In this document: positions 17,517 through 25,575 of the stretch, piece by piece
How the letters are laid out: each line of letters begins with the position of its first letter
Numbering within the stretch: position 1 is the first letter of the stretch
Position numbers and translations under genes: made by a program
Notes under the pieces: generated by a model
The model's input: the letters and a program-made list of their open reading frames with translations, nothing else
Told to the model about the DNA's origin: nothing
Database searches by the model: none
NCBI GenBank assembly: GCA_027487245.1
Contig: JAIYDY010000077.1
Span: 1-41,617 of the forward strand
From: Hyphomicrobiales bacterium
GTDB lineage: Bacteria > Pseudomonadota > Alphaproteobacteria > Rhizobiales > Beijerinckiaceae
Direction of reading: 5' to 3'
DNA: 41,617 nt

Positions 17517-18713
17517 ATGCAGGCCGTTCGCAGGCCCACCCTATCTGAAGCGCGTCTCGAGAGCGTTCTCGAAACCGCCCCGGACGGCATCATCGTGATG
17601 GATGAAGGCTCGCGGCTGTTGATCTTCAACAAGGCCTGCGAGCAACTCTTTGGCTATGAAGCCGGCGAGGTGTTGGGCGAGAACGTGGCGATGCTGATGC
17701 CGCAGGAGCATCACGACAACCACGATCTTTACGTGCAACGCTACCGCGCAACCGGCGAGCGCAAGATCATCGGCATCGGCCGCGAGGTCGAGGGACGCCG
17801 CAAGGATGGCTCGATCTTTCCGCTCGACCTGTCTGTTGGCGAGGCTCTCACCCCCAACGGGCGGCAGTTCATCGGCGTGATCCGCGATCTCAGCGCGCGG
17901 CGCGAGACCGAGCGCCGCCTTGCCGCCGTGCAGGCCGACCTGATCCGCATGACGCGGGTCTCGGCCCTCGATGAAATGGGCTCGGCCCTCGCCCATGAAC
18001 TCAACCAGCCGCTGACGGCCATCATGCTCTATCTCCAGGCCTTGGAGCGCGAGGTTCAGCGCCTGCAAAGCGCGGAAACGCAGCTCGAGCCACGGGCCGT
18101 CGAATTGCTGGGGAAGGCGACGCGCGAAGCGCAGCGGGCCGGCTCGATCATCTCGCGCGTGCGCCAGCTTGTCGAAAAGCGGGCTCCGGAACGCAAGCGC
18201 TCCGATCTCAACACCGTCGTGGATGAGGCACTGGAACTGGCCATGCTCGGCCGGCGCCGGTCGATCATCCTCGAACGCCATGGCCCCGAGGTCTTGCCGG
18301 TTGTGTTCGTTGATCCGGTGCAAGTGCAGCAGGTCGTGCTCAATCTGGCCCGCAACGCTGTCGAAGCCTGTCAGGACGCCGATCGGCCGACACTGACGAT
18401 CAAGACGTGGTTCGAAAGCGACAGTGTCTGCTTCAGCGTTGGCGACAATGGTCCAGGCATCGCGGCGGAACAGATGCGCACCCTGTTCAGCGCCTTCCGC
18501 AGCGAGAACGGAAACGGCATGGGCATCGGCCTGACAATCTCGCGGGCCATCGTGCAGAACCACAAGGGCGAACTGCTGGTCGATCCGGGCGGAAACGGAC
18601 ATGGCGCACGGTTCACCGTTAGACTTCCCATTGCGGCCGAAGAAAGGGTCGCCAACCGTGACAGCGCAGCCGCCATGCCCATGGCAGCCGCAGCTGAGCC
18701 GGACAAAACCTGA
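17517..18713 (+). CDS. fixL: FixL: soluble haem-PAS oxygen-sensing histidine kinase
   Basis: 398 residues, one PAS domain (about 10-125) and no membrane segment. The haem-binding part MLMPQEHHDNHDLYVQRYRATGERKIIGIGREVEGRRKDGS aligns without gaps to FixL: His69 takes the place of the proximal haem His200 of Bradyrhizobium FixL, Arg75 that of Arg206 and Arg89 that of Arg220. The kinase follows with the H-box SALAHELNQPLTAIM (His160), NLARNAVEACQ, VGDNGPGIAAEQ and NGMGIGLTISRAIV. It should autophosphorylate when oxygen leaves the haem and pass phosphate to FixJ, encoded 14 bases downstream. It is shorter than the two-PAS Bradyrhizobium protein and lacks the membrane helices of Sinorhizobium FixL. 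Together these support a low-oxygen sensor for respiration rather than proof of nitrogen fixation. Confidence 0.9.
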   Translation: MQAVRRPTLSEARLESVLETAPDGIIVMDEGSRLLIFNKACEQLFGYEAGEVLGENVAMLMPQEHHDNHDLYVQRYRATGERKIIGIGREVEGRRKDGSIFPLDLSVGEALTPNGRQFIGVIRDLSARRETERRLAAVQADLIRMTRVSALDEMGSALAHELNQPLTAIMLYLQALEREVQRLQSAETQLEPRAVELLGKATREAQRAGSIISRVRQLVEKRAPERKRSDLNTVVDEALELAMLGRRRSIILERHGPEVLPVVFVDPVQVQQVVLNLARNAVEACQDADRPTLTIKTWFESDSVCFSVGDNGPGIAAEQMRTLFSAFRSENGNGMGIGLTISRAIVQNHKGELLVDPGGNGHGARFTVRLPIAAEERVANRDSAAAMPMAAAAEPDKT

Positions 18714-18727
18714 CAAGGGAGGCACAT

Positions 18728-19360
18728 GTGAACCAGTCTTTTCACGGTTTCGAGCTTGATGTCGTCATCGTCGATGATGATGCCGCCGTGCGCGACGCAC
18801 TGGCCATCCTGCTGGAAATGGAAGGCCTGAAGGTGAAGACCTTTGCGACCGGTGATGCCTTCCTCGGCGAGGCGGCGCGCCTCAAGCCGGGCTGCGTGCT
18901 GATGGACGTGCATATGCCGGGTCGGTCCGGACTCGAGATCCTCGATGCCATCGGCGGGGCCGCCTACCATGCTCCGGTGGTGATGATTTCCGGTCAGGGC
19001 GATGTGCCCATGGCGGTTCACGCCATGAAGCACGGCGCATTTGATTTCATCGAGAAGCCGTTCGATGGACCTGTCGTGCTGAAGCGCGTGCGCGAGGCCA
19101 TTGCCCGCGTGGCCAGCAATTCGGCCGTCACCATGCATGGCCGCCTGCCCGCCTTTCCGGGCCATGATACCTTGACGGCACGCGAGGTCGACGTGCTCGA
19201 ACACATCGTCGGCGGGGCCTCCAACAAGGAAGCCGGACGGCTTCTTGGCATCAGCCCACGAACCATCGAGGTTCACCGGGCGCGGATCATGGAAAAGCTC
19301 AAGGCCCGCAACACGGCCGAACTGGTCAGGCTGGTCTACCGCGACGTTGCGCGCGTCTGA
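18728..19360 (+). CDS. fixJ: FixJ: two-component response regulator, LuxR-type HTH
   Basis: 210 residues from a GTG at 18728, set by AGGGAGG seven bases upstream; the ATG two bases earlier meets a stop at once. Receiver residues 10-125: acidic pair in VVIVDDDAAVRDAL, phospho-acceptor Asp60 (CVLMDVHMPGRSG), switch Ser in VVMISGQGDVPMAV and Lys110 (FDFIEKPFD), all as in FixJ. The output domain LTAREVDVLEHIVGGASNKEAGRLLGISPRTIEVHRARIMEKL (about 145-190) is a LuxR/FixJ helix-turn-helix. Phosphorylated FixJ activates fixK in related bacteria. Here the fixK-type gene lies 0.7 kb downstream with a small receiver gene between, so all four are likely one regulatory unit. Confidence 0.93.
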   Translation: MNQSFHGFELDVVIVDDDAAVRDALAILLEMEGLKVKTFATGDAFLGEAARLKPGCVLMDVHMPGRSGLEILDAIGGAAYHAPVVMISGQGDVPMAVHAMKHGAFDFIEKPFDGPVVLKRVREAIARVASNSAVTMHGRLPAFPGHDTLTAREVDVLEHIVGGASNKEAGRLLGISPRTIEVHRARIMEKLKARNTAELVRLVYRDVARV

Positions 19361-19536
19361 GTTCTGCCCCGGCATGGACCGGCCTTGACCGGTGCTGCTG
19401 GACCATTCTGACGAAGCCGTGATGGCCATTGTGTGGCTTGCAAGGGCCCATAGGTGTTTTTTGGGATACCCCGAGCCTGAGAAAACTGCGAAGTCTGCCT
19501 GATCAGACATTTGGCAGCGGTGCGACGCGAGGCGGG

Positions 19537-19875
19537 ATGACGGTTCACATCGTCGAAGATGATGACGGTGTGCGTGATGCCCTGTCCGAACTCTGCAAGT
19601 CGGTCGGCCGCAAGGTGCGGCTCTACCCCGATGGCGAGGCGTTCGGTGCCGGCACCGACGTGTCCCCGACCGATGTGGTGCTGGTGGATCTCGGTTTGCC
19701 CGGAGAACATGGCACGGAAGTGATCCGCAGGATCAACGCACTGCCGATCCCTCCCCGCGTGATCGTCATTTCCGGCCTGCCGCTGGCCGACATTCATTTC
19801 GCCATGCGCGACTTCGCCAACGTGGCCGTGATGCGGAAGCCGCTGACGAGCGAACTGCTGTCCTTGCTGATGTGA
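19537..19875 (+). CDS. Single-domain response regulator between fixJ and fixK
   Basis: 112 residues, only a receiver domain: acidic pocket VHIVEDDDGVRDAL, phospho-acceptor Asp51 (VVLVDLGLPGEHG), Ser of VIVISGLPLAD and Lys101 (VMRKPL). There is no output domain. Start at the ATG 19537 with GAGGCGGG directly upstream; the longer reading from 19429 begins with TTG and adds an unconserved leader. Bradyrhizobium carries a response regulator gene in the same place between fixJ and fixK2. Caulobacter FixT is another small receiver that inhibits FixL, but FixT has a Cys-bound Fe-S cluster and this protein holds a single Cys (Cys20), so it is not a close FixT equivalent. It may act as phosphate sink or modulator of FixL. 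Confidence 0.82.
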   Translation: MTVHIVEDDDGVRDALSELCKSVGRKVRLYPDGEAFGAGTDVSPTDVVLVDLGLPGEHGTEVIRRINALPIPPRVIVISGLPLADIHFAMRDFANVAVMRKPLTSELLSLLM

Positions 19876-20026
19876 AGCCTTCATCCGGCGGCAGTCCATG
19901 CCGGTCCGTCAGGAACTCTGCTTAAGCGCTTGTCCCAACCTGTCTGGTGGCGGTGAAGCGGCTAATCTTGTCGGCGTCCTTGCCTGATGTCCGCCCCGGC
20001 ACGCGGCAGGACGGAGCCAGAGCGTG

Positions 20027-20644
20027 ATGTTGCCATCCCCCCTCATCCCTTCCCAAAAGCCCTGGCAGCCGTGCGAGCGCGGCCGGCTCCGTCTGGTCTC
20101 GCAGAGCTATCAGGCCGGCCAGGTGCTGCCGCATGGCAAAGCGCGTGGCGACGGCATGCATCTTGTCGAGCGCGGCCTTGTGGCACTCAGCATGCGCCAT
20201 CTGGACGGCCGCCGACAGATCATCTTCCTGGCAGGGCCAGGCGATGTGATCTGCCGTTGCGGCGAGGACAGCATCGACGCGGATGCGGAAGTGTTGTCTC
20301 CAAGCCAGATCCGATTTTTTCGACAGGATGTGCTGCAACAGGAACCCGCCCTGCGCTGCCAGTTGCTTGAACAGGTCCGGCGGCAGCATGAGCGCGCCAT
20401 GCAGCATGTCTTTGCCATCGGACAACGCGAGGCGCGCCAGCGGCTGGGCTGGCTCCTGGCCTCCTTTTCACCCGGCGCACGCGAACTCGACCTGCCGCTG
20501 AGCCGTCAGGACATCGCCGACTATCTCGGCCTGACCATCGAGACCGTCAGCCGCGAGTTCATGCGCCTCAAGCGAATGGGCAGCATCGCCTATGGTCGCA
20601 GCGGCAGCATCACCATTCTGCGCCCGGACCAGCTTCAGGGCTGA
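20027..20644 (+). CDS. fixK: FixK-type Crp/Fnr transcriptional regulator
   Basis: 205 residues. A cyclic-nucleotide-like beta-barrel (about 20-105, GDGMHLVERGLVALSMRHLDGRRQIIFLAGPGDVI) is followed by a dimer helix and the winged helix LPLSRQDIADYLGLTIETVSREFMRLKRMGSI (about 155-190). The recognition helix has the Glu-Ser-Arg set (ETVSREF) that reads TTGA-N6-TCAA boxes in FNR and FixK. No N-terminal Cys cluster is present, so it does not sense oxygen by Fe-S like FNR and would depend on FixLJ. GGAG at 20013-20016 serves the ATG at 20027; a GTG at 20024 is equally possible. Its position after fixL, fixJ and the receiver gene supports the fixK label. Expected targets are high-affinity oxidases and denitrification genes, none in the window. 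Confidence 0.85.
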   Translation: MLPSPLIPSQKPWQPCERGRLRLVSQSYQAGQVLPHGKARGDGMHLVERGLVALSMRHLDGRRQIIFLAGPGDVICRCGEDSIDADAEVLSPSQIRFFRQDVLQQEPALRCQLLEQVRRQHERAMQHVFAIGQREARQRLGWLLASFSPGARELDLPLSRQDIADYLGLTIETVSREFMRLKRMGSIAYGRSGSITILRPDQLQG

Positions 20645-20985
20645 CTGCCAGCACGCAACCGGATCGGAAAGCGCTCGGCCTAGCTCCCCCGAGACTAGGC
20701 CGAGCGCCCGGGACGCCGCATGCCTGTGAGGCATGCCGGCGCCTTCCGGTGCCACGAAACCGATCCTCAAGACCGGCCTCCTGTGCAGGCCGTCATCTGA
20801 CGGGCAATTGCGCCTTGCTGCATTGATTGCGCGCAATCACCGCTTTCGCCATGCCTGTCGTCCGCGCGACCAACAGGTGCCTGTTTGCCTGCGGCCATTG
20901 TGGCGGGCCTGCCCTGCATGGCAGGTGGTGCAGGTCTGCGTCGCGATGTGGTGACAGGCATGGGCGCATCAGGCACAGAGTTTCC
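20645..20985. other. Intergenic region with strong hairpins after fixK
   Basis: 341 bases without a supported gene. At 20671-20707 a perfect 13-base stem GCGCTCGGCCTAG / CTAGGCCGAGCGC surrounds an 11-base loop, and at 20718-20736 GCATGCCT / AGGCATGC surrounds GTG. The rest looks like plain spacer and the promoter of the AbrB-family gene. A longer open reading into this area in front of the AbrB-family gene has no family support. Confidence 0.6.
20671..20707 (+). terminator. Likely terminator hairpin after fixK-type gene
   Basis: A perfect 13-base stem with an 11-base loop, 27 bases after the fixK stop. It lacks the T-run of a classical intrinsic terminator, so it may rely on Rho or serve as an mRNA end block. 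A second hairpin follows at 20718-20736. Confidence 0.5.
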
Positions 20986-22047
20986 ATGTCAGCCGCTCTT
21001 TCAGCGCCCATGCGTGCTTTTGCCGAAGATGCCGCCCTGCTTGCCGTGGCCGGTCTGGGCGGACTTGGCCTGCATCTGGCCGGTGTGCCTGCCGGTTGGC
21101 TCACCGGCGCCATGATCATCGTGGCCATCGTGGCCCTCAGGCGGCCCTGGACAGGGCCGTCAGGCCTGACGATCAATGCCGGCATGGTGCTGTCAGGTGC
21201 CCTTCTGGGGGCTTCAGCGACACCGGAAGCGATTGCAGCGGCGGCTCTCTATCCTGGCAGCCTCGGATTGCTGTTCGTGTCGATCTTCGTCACCATTCTG
21301 TTGACCGGAGCGTTCCTGATGCGCGTCGGAGGGTGGTCGCGGCTTGATGCCCTGCTGGCATCCGCTCCGGGTGCCCTGTCTGCTGTGATGGTTGTGGCGC
21401 GCGAAAGTGGAGGGAGCGTGGCGCAAGTTGCTGTGATCCAGTTCTTCCGCCTGTTCGTTCTGGTCGCGGCGATTCCCAGCGTGTTGGTCATGGCCGGCAT
21501 CGGTGCCGGCAATACCGGCGGCTTTTCGGTGACCGATCCATCCTGGCGCGATGCTGGCATCATGATCGGGGCCGGAATAGCGGCCGGACTGGCCTTTGCG
21601 CGGCTGGGTTTGGTGGCTCCCTACATCCTCGGTTCCACAATGGCGAGCATGGTGCTGCATGCGACCGGGCTGGTTCATGGCGCCTTGCCTCAACCGCTGG
21701 CCATCCTCGCCTTCGTGATCATTGGCGGCATGGTCGGAACACGGCTTGGCGGGCTTGACCGGAAGGCGTTGCGCCTCCTGTTGCCGCTGGCCATCGGGGC
21801 CTTTTTTGTCTCCGTCGGCGTTGCGGCGCTGCTGGCGTGGCCGGCGGCGATGATCGCGAAAGTCAGCTATGATGCTGCGTTCATTGCCTTCGCGCCGGGC
21901 GGGATCGAGGCGATGGCGATGCTCGCGGTGCTGCTCGACCTCGATCCACTTTATGTGGGCGTGCACCATCTGGCGCGCTTCATGGCAGTGGGTTTCCTGC
22001 TGCCGGTGGTGGTCAAGCTTGTCATGCCGCCCGCCAGCCGCAGCTGA
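20986..22047 (+). CDS. AbrB-family membrane protein
   Basis: 353 residues, about ten hydrophobic helices in two repeats, the AbrB (ammonia monooxygenase regulator-like, DUF) membrane family. Repeat one shows GLHLAGVPAGWLTGAMIIVAIVAL and SAPGALSAVMVVARESGG; repeat two shows ARLGLVAPYILGSTMASMVLHATGLVH and AFAPGGIEAMAMLAVLLDLDPLYVGVHHLARF. These PAGWLxGxM and APGGxxxMxxxA patterns are family signatures. Despite its name, the family is not a DNA regulator. It is probably a transporter of unknown substrate. The ATG at 20986 begins a Met-Ser-Ala leader directly before the first helix, so it was preferred to the upstream reading from 20827. It converges on the DUF6285 gene, whose stop is 9 bases away. 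Confidence 0.85.
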   Translation: MSAALSAPMRAFAEDAALLAVAGLGGLGLHLAGVPAGWLTGAMIIVAIVALRRPWTGPSGLTINAGMVLSGALLGASATPEAIAAAALYPGSLGLLFVSIFVTILLTGAFLMRVGGWSRLDALLASAPGALSAVMVVARESGGSVAQVAVIQFFRLFVLVAAIPSVLVMAGIGAGNTGGFSVTDPSWRDAGIMIGAGIAAGLAFARLGLVAPYILGSTMASMVLHATGLVHGALPQPLAILAFVIIGGMVGTRLGGLDRKALRLLLPLAIGAFFVSVGVAALLAWPAAMIAKVSYDAAFIAFAPGGIEAMAMLAVLLDLDPLYVGVHHLARFMAVGFLLPVVVKLVMPPASRS

Positions 22048-22055
22048 TCCATCAT

Positions 22056-22379
22056 TCACACGGCACCGGGCCGCGAGATGCTGGTCCTGAGTTCGGCATC
22101 GGCGAGCAAGGCTGCATGCAAGGCCGGATCCGCGTCATGCGCGCCAGCGCGGATGGCAGCGACCAGATCGCCATGGCCACCCGCGCGGACCGCCAGCGCG
22201 GCAAGCTCGTCGCGCAAGCGCCATTCGCGCATCACCATACGGATGGCACTGGCAGCCATCAGAACCTTGAAACGCGCGTCGGAAGACGGCGCGCTTTCGG
22301 CCAGCAGCGGGCCAACCTCGTTGACGAGGGTCTGCTCGACAGCGTGCAGCAGGTCCAGTCCTGTGGTTTCGGGCGTCAT
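22056..22379 (-). CDS. DUF6285 protein, LvaB-like partner of the APH kinase
   Basis: 107 residues, helical, with DLLHAVEQTLVNEVGPLL and KVLMAASAIRMVMREW, a pattern of DUF6285 proteins that go with APH-type kinases and acyl-CoA dehydrogenases. Its start overlaps the stop of the kinase gene by four bases (ATGA), so the two are translationally coupled. In the levulinate pathway of Pseudomonas putida the small LvaB protein is needed together with the kinase LvaA to phosphorylate 4-hydroxyacyl-CoA. Size, gene partner and order suggest this is the same role. No catalytic residues can be named. I am fairly sure of the family and moderately sure of the LvaB parallel. Confidence 0.75.
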   Translation of the reverse strand: MTPETTGLDLLHAVEQTLVNEVGPLLAESAPSSDARFKVLMAASAIRMVMREWRLRDELAALAVRAGGHGDLVAAIRAGAHDADPALHAALLADAELRTSISRPGAV

Positions 22380-23401
22380 GCGGAGCTCCGTTCGGAAGGC
22401 GTGGTTGGCGCGGTCATGCGCAGCACCGCCAGTTCGAGTTCGGCAGCTATGCGCCCGGTGAGGGCGTGTTCGAGGGAAAACTCCCGGCCCGAGGCGTGGC
22501 GTTCGCCTTGCTGGAGGGCGATCACGGCCCAGCGGATGTGCGCCATCACCTCCCAGACCGCCACCGCATCAGTGTCGACAGGCCGGCCTCCGGCCTTTTC
22601 GTAGCCCGCATAGAACGCGGCGCGGCTGCCAATCCCGCCCGCCTCCAGATCGGTACGTCCGAAGCGCCAGCAGGTCGCACAGAACCAGCCGATATCCGAC
22701 ATCGGATCGCCCCAGCCGGCAAACTCCCAGTCGAGGATCGCGGTCAGTCCTTCGGCATCGACCATGTAGTTGCCGGTGCGGAAATCGCGGTGGACCAGCG
22801 TCACGGCACGACGCTTTGCTGGCTGGCATTCGGCCCAGCGCAGGCCCCATTCCAGTGCAGGCCGGGCCGCGCCCAGCCGGTCCAGCGACTGCTTCAGGCC
22901 GGCAATGTCGGCGCGCAGCGGGTCGGCTGGTGGTTCCCCGAGGAAGTCGATACCCGTGTTCGGTGCAGGCAAAATGGCGTGGATGCGCGCCAGTTCGGCC
23001 CCCAGCTGCGCGACCAGCCTTTCGCGGTCACCGCCGAGGGCCATGTCCTTGACGATGCGTGGCCCGAAGCCAGTGCCACCAACCTTCGCCAGAACAGCGA
23101 ACGGACTGCCCAGCACGCCCATGTCGGCGCAGAAGGCCACCGGCTCCGGCACCAGGACGCCGGCCGCATGCGCCTGCCTGATCAGGGCAAACTCGTGCTC
23201 ACGACTGTGGCTGGCGGCGATGGTGGCGGCGGCATCCTTGCGGATCACGAAGGCGCGCGGTTCGCCATCGACGAGAGCTGCGACCTGCCAGTTCTCCTGG
23301 ATCGCGCCGCCGCTGAGGCGGACGGCTCCGGTCACGGCCAGCCGCGCCCCAAGCGCCTGGCCCAGCCAGTCGGCCAGACGGGCGCGGGCCTGCTCATCCA
23401 T
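22376..23401 (-). CDS. APH-family kinase, LvaA-like (4-hydroxyacyl-CoA kinase candidate)
   Basis: 341 residues, aminoglycoside phosphotransferase fold. GGAIQENWQVAALVDGEPRAFVIRKDAA (about 28-55) is the nucleotide loop with the catalytic Lys strand. VHRDFRTGNYMVD gives the Brenner motif with Asp206 as catalytic base, and AILDWEFAGWGDP gives the Mg-binding Asp. Kinases of this branch pair with ACAD10/11-type dehydrogenases (fused in humans) and phosphorylate the 4-hydroxyl of a 4-hydroxyacyl-CoA before elimination. The start at 23401 (MDEQARARLADWL) overlaps the dehydrogenase stop by eight bases; the longer reading runs through the dehydrogenase gene in another frame. Antibiotic resistance is unlikely given the operon. 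Confidence 0.85.
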   Translation of the reverse strand: MDEQARARLADWLGQALGARLAVTGAVRLSGGAIQENWQVAALVDGEPRAFVIRKDAAATIAASHSREHEFALIRQAHAAGVLVPEPVAFCADMGVLGSPFAVLAKVGGTGFGPRIVKDMALGGDRERLVAQLGAELARIHAILPAPNTGIDFLGEPPADPLRADIAGLKQSLDRLGAARPALEWGLRWAECQPAKRRAVTLVHRDFRTGNYMVDAEGLTAILDWEFAGWGDPMSDIGWFCATCWRFGRTDLEAGGIGSRAAFYAGYEKAGGRPVDTDAVAVWEVMAHIRWAVIALQQGERHASGREFSLEHALTGRIAAELELAVLRMTAPTTPSERSSA

Positions 23402-24602
23402 CAGCCCGGCCCCAGGACCAGAAGCCATCGCCATGCCGGCCATAAGCATTGGCCAGCACCATGGCGTGGACCTCCGAAGCTCCGTCGACCAGCCTGGCCT
23501 GCCGCGCATAGCGGTAGATCCATTCGAGCACCGTGTCCTTCGAATAACCCTTGGCGCCGCACAACTGGATCGCGGTGTCGGCACACAGGTGCAGCGTGTC
23601 TGCCACCTGGACCTTGGCCATCGAGACCTCGGTCTTGGCGTGGTTTCCATTGTCCAGCGCCCAGGCCGCCTTCATCGTCAAGAGGCGACCGATCTCGATG
23701 GCGCTGGCTGCCTGCCCGAGCTTGATCTGCACGCTCTCCCGGTCAGCCAGCCGGATGCCGAAGCCTTCGCGCTGGCTGACATAATCCTGGGCGATCTCGA
23801 GACAGCGCTTGGAAAGGCCGAGCCAGCGCATGCAATGGGTCAGCCGTGCCGGGCCAAGCCGGATCTGCGTGACCTTCAGGCCATCGCCGACACCCATCAG
23901 GACGTCGGCATCGCTGACCTCAAGGCCGTCGAAGGCCAGTTCGCAGTGGCCGCCATGTTCTTCCGGGCCCATGATCGGGATGCGGCGGACGATCTCCCAG
24001 CCGGGCTGGTCCTTGTGGAACAGGAAGGCGGTGAGGCCCTTGCGCGGATCATCCGAGGTTCTCGCCATCAGGATGATGTGCGCGGCAACGCCGGCGCCGG
24101 TGATGTACCATTTGCGGCCACTGATCCGCCAGCCGCCAGCGATGCGCACGGCCTTTGTCCTGATCATGGCCGGATCGGAGCCGCCGCCGGGAGCAGGCTC
24201 TGTCATCGCGAAGGCGGAGCGCACCTCCCCCGACACGATCGGGGCCAGCCAGCGCGCCTTCTGGGCATCGGTCCCGACGGTTGCCAGCAGGCGCATGTTG
24301 CCGTCATCGGGCGCAGCGCAGTTGAAGCAGACCGGCCCGAAGATCGAGCGGTTCGCCTCTTCGTACATCGCGGCCTGGCCGACCATGGGCAGGCCCATGC
24401 CGCCCAGCGCTAACGGCACCTGCGGACTCCACAAACCCTGGGCCTTCGCCAGCGCACGAATGCGCGCCAAAGCCGGCTCGGCGATGTTCTCGTGCTCGTC
24501 ACGGGCTCCCGGATCCTGTTCGAGCGGAAGGATGTGGTCGGCCACGAAGGCGCGCGTCCGGAGCCGGATGTCGTCAAGGGCGGGCGGCAGCGAGAAGTCC
24601 AT
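23394..24602 (-). CDS. Acyl-CoA dehydrogenase, ACAD10/11 (LvaC)-type
   Basis: 402 residues. N-terminal helices (MDFSLPPALDDIRLRTRAFV), FAMTEPAPGGGSDPAMI (flavin loop with TEP), GRKWYITGAG, AFDGLEVSDADVL, and QLCGAKGYSKDTVLEWIYRYARQARLVDGASEVHAMVLA at the end. The place of the usual catalytic Glu (YEGT) reads VDGAS, with Asp, as in the ACAD10/11 branch. With the kinase it would convert a 4-phosphoacyl-CoA into an enoyl-CoA, moving the hydroxyl to position 3 for normal beta-oxidation. It ends inside the kinase start (8-base overlap) and follows the SDR by 14 bases, so it sits in one operon. A normal desaturating role is not excluded. Confidence 0.88.
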   Translation of the reverse strand: MDFSLPPALDDIRLRTRAFVADHILPLEQDPGARDEHENIAEPALARIRALAKAQGLWSPQVPLALGGMGLPMVGQAAMYEEANRSIFGPVCFNCAAPDDGNMRLLATVGTDAQKARWLAPIVSGEVRSAFAMTEPAPGGGSDPAMIRTKAVRIAGGWRISGRKWYITGAGVAAHIILMARTSDDPRKGLTAFLFHKDQPGWEIVRRIPIMGPEEHGGHCELAFDGLEVSDADVLMGVGDGLKVTQIRLGPARLTHCMRWLGLSKRCLEIAQDYVSQREGFGIRLADRESVQIKLGQAASAIEIGRLLTMKAAWALDNGNHAKTEVSMAKVQVADTLHLCADTAIQLCGAKGYSKDTVLEWIYRYARQARLVDGASEVHAMVLANAYGRHGDGFWSWGRADG

Positions 24603-24616
24603 GTGATCCTTGCCCC

Positions 24617-25390
24617 TTACAGCGGGTTGATGTGGTGCCCGCCATCGACCGTCAGCACCGCACCCGTGAGATAGGCTGAAGCCGCGCCAGCCAGCAACAG
24701 GAAGGGTGCATCGAGTTCATCGATCCGGCCGATCCGCCGCGCCGGAATGTTGCGGACCATCGCTGCACCAGCCTCTGTCTCGAAGTATCCCTTGTTGATC
24801 GATGTCTCGATGTAGCCCGGTGCCAGAGCATTGACGCGAATGCCATGGCGGGCCCATTCGATGGCCAGCGCCCGCGTCATCTGGATGATGCCGGCCTTGG
24901 AGATAGCATAGCTCGCGAGCCCGTTCGCGACGCGCAAGCCCAGGATCGAGGCGATGTTGACGATGTCTCCGCCCGAGCCTGCGGCCACCATCCGCCGGGC
25001 AGCCTCGACCGCAACCAGCCAGGGCCCGCGCAGGTTGGTGTCCAGAACCATATCGAAGCCGGCCGACGTGGTTTCGAGAGCCTTCGCGGTCTCGGCGACG
25101 CCGGCATTGTTGACCAGAAGGTCGACACTGCCCAGAGCCTTCCACGCGTCAGCGATCGCATCAGCAATGGCCGCTGCATCGGTGACATCGACAACAATGA
25201 CGGCTACCTGGCCAGCACCTGCCTGCCGGCAATCCTCGGCGACCTCGGCCAGGCGCTCGGCGTTGCGCCCGGCAAGGGCAAGCCCTGCTATGCCCTGCCT
25301 GGCCAGCAACGTGGCGAAATGCCGCCCGAGCCCGGAGGACGCGCCGGTGATCAGTGCCTTCCGGCGGCTGAAATCGTAGTGGAATTGCAT
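24617..25390 (-). CDS. SDR-family oxidoreductase, first gene of the lva-like operon
   Basis: 257 residues, a classical short-chain dehydrogenase. TGASSGLGRHFATLLARQG (Rossmann), LVNNAGVAET, catalytic Ser in NIASILGL and SYAISKAGIIQMTRALAIEW for Tyr-x3-Lys, then NALAPGYIETSIN and TGAVLTVDGGHHINPL. The LvaD protein of the levulinate pathway, an SDR that makes the 4-hydroxyacyl-CoA (or acts later as a 3-hydroxybutyrate-type enzyme), fits here, but the substrate is not visible. Start at 25390 (MQFHYDFSRRKALITG); the longer upstream reading begins in the divergent promoter region of the DUF3830 gene. It leads the minus-strand operon. Confidence 0.85.
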   Translation of the reverse strand: MQFHYDFSRRKALITGASSGLGRHFATLLARQGIAGLALAGRNAERLAEVAEDCRQAGAGQVAVIVVDVTDAAAIADAIADAWKALGSVDLLVNNAGVAETAKALETTSAGFDMVLDTNLRGPWLVAVEAARRMVAAGSGGDIVNIASILGLRVANGLASYAISKAGIIQMTRALAIEWARHGIRVNALAPGYIETSINKGYFETEAGAAMVRNIPARRIGRIDELDAPFLLLAGAASAYLTGAVLTVDGGHHINPL

Positions 25391-25575
25391 GCTTGCCCTG
25401 TCCGGTTTCGAGCCCGCCAGGCGAGCCGGCTGGCAGCATGCCCGCAACCACACCCCGGCAGCAAGCTGCCCTCTCGCAGGAAGAGAGCCGGACAGGCGCG
25501 AAATTGCGCCTTCACCCTTGGCTCTTCATGTTCTACAGCGGCAGGGTCCTTTCCAGCGCAACAGGAACCCACGCC

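Noticed and set aside
22376..23401. Aminoglycoside resistance kinase
   Set aside because: The fold is right, but coupling to an ACAD10/11-type dehydrogenase and DUF6285 points to acyl-CoA metabolism.
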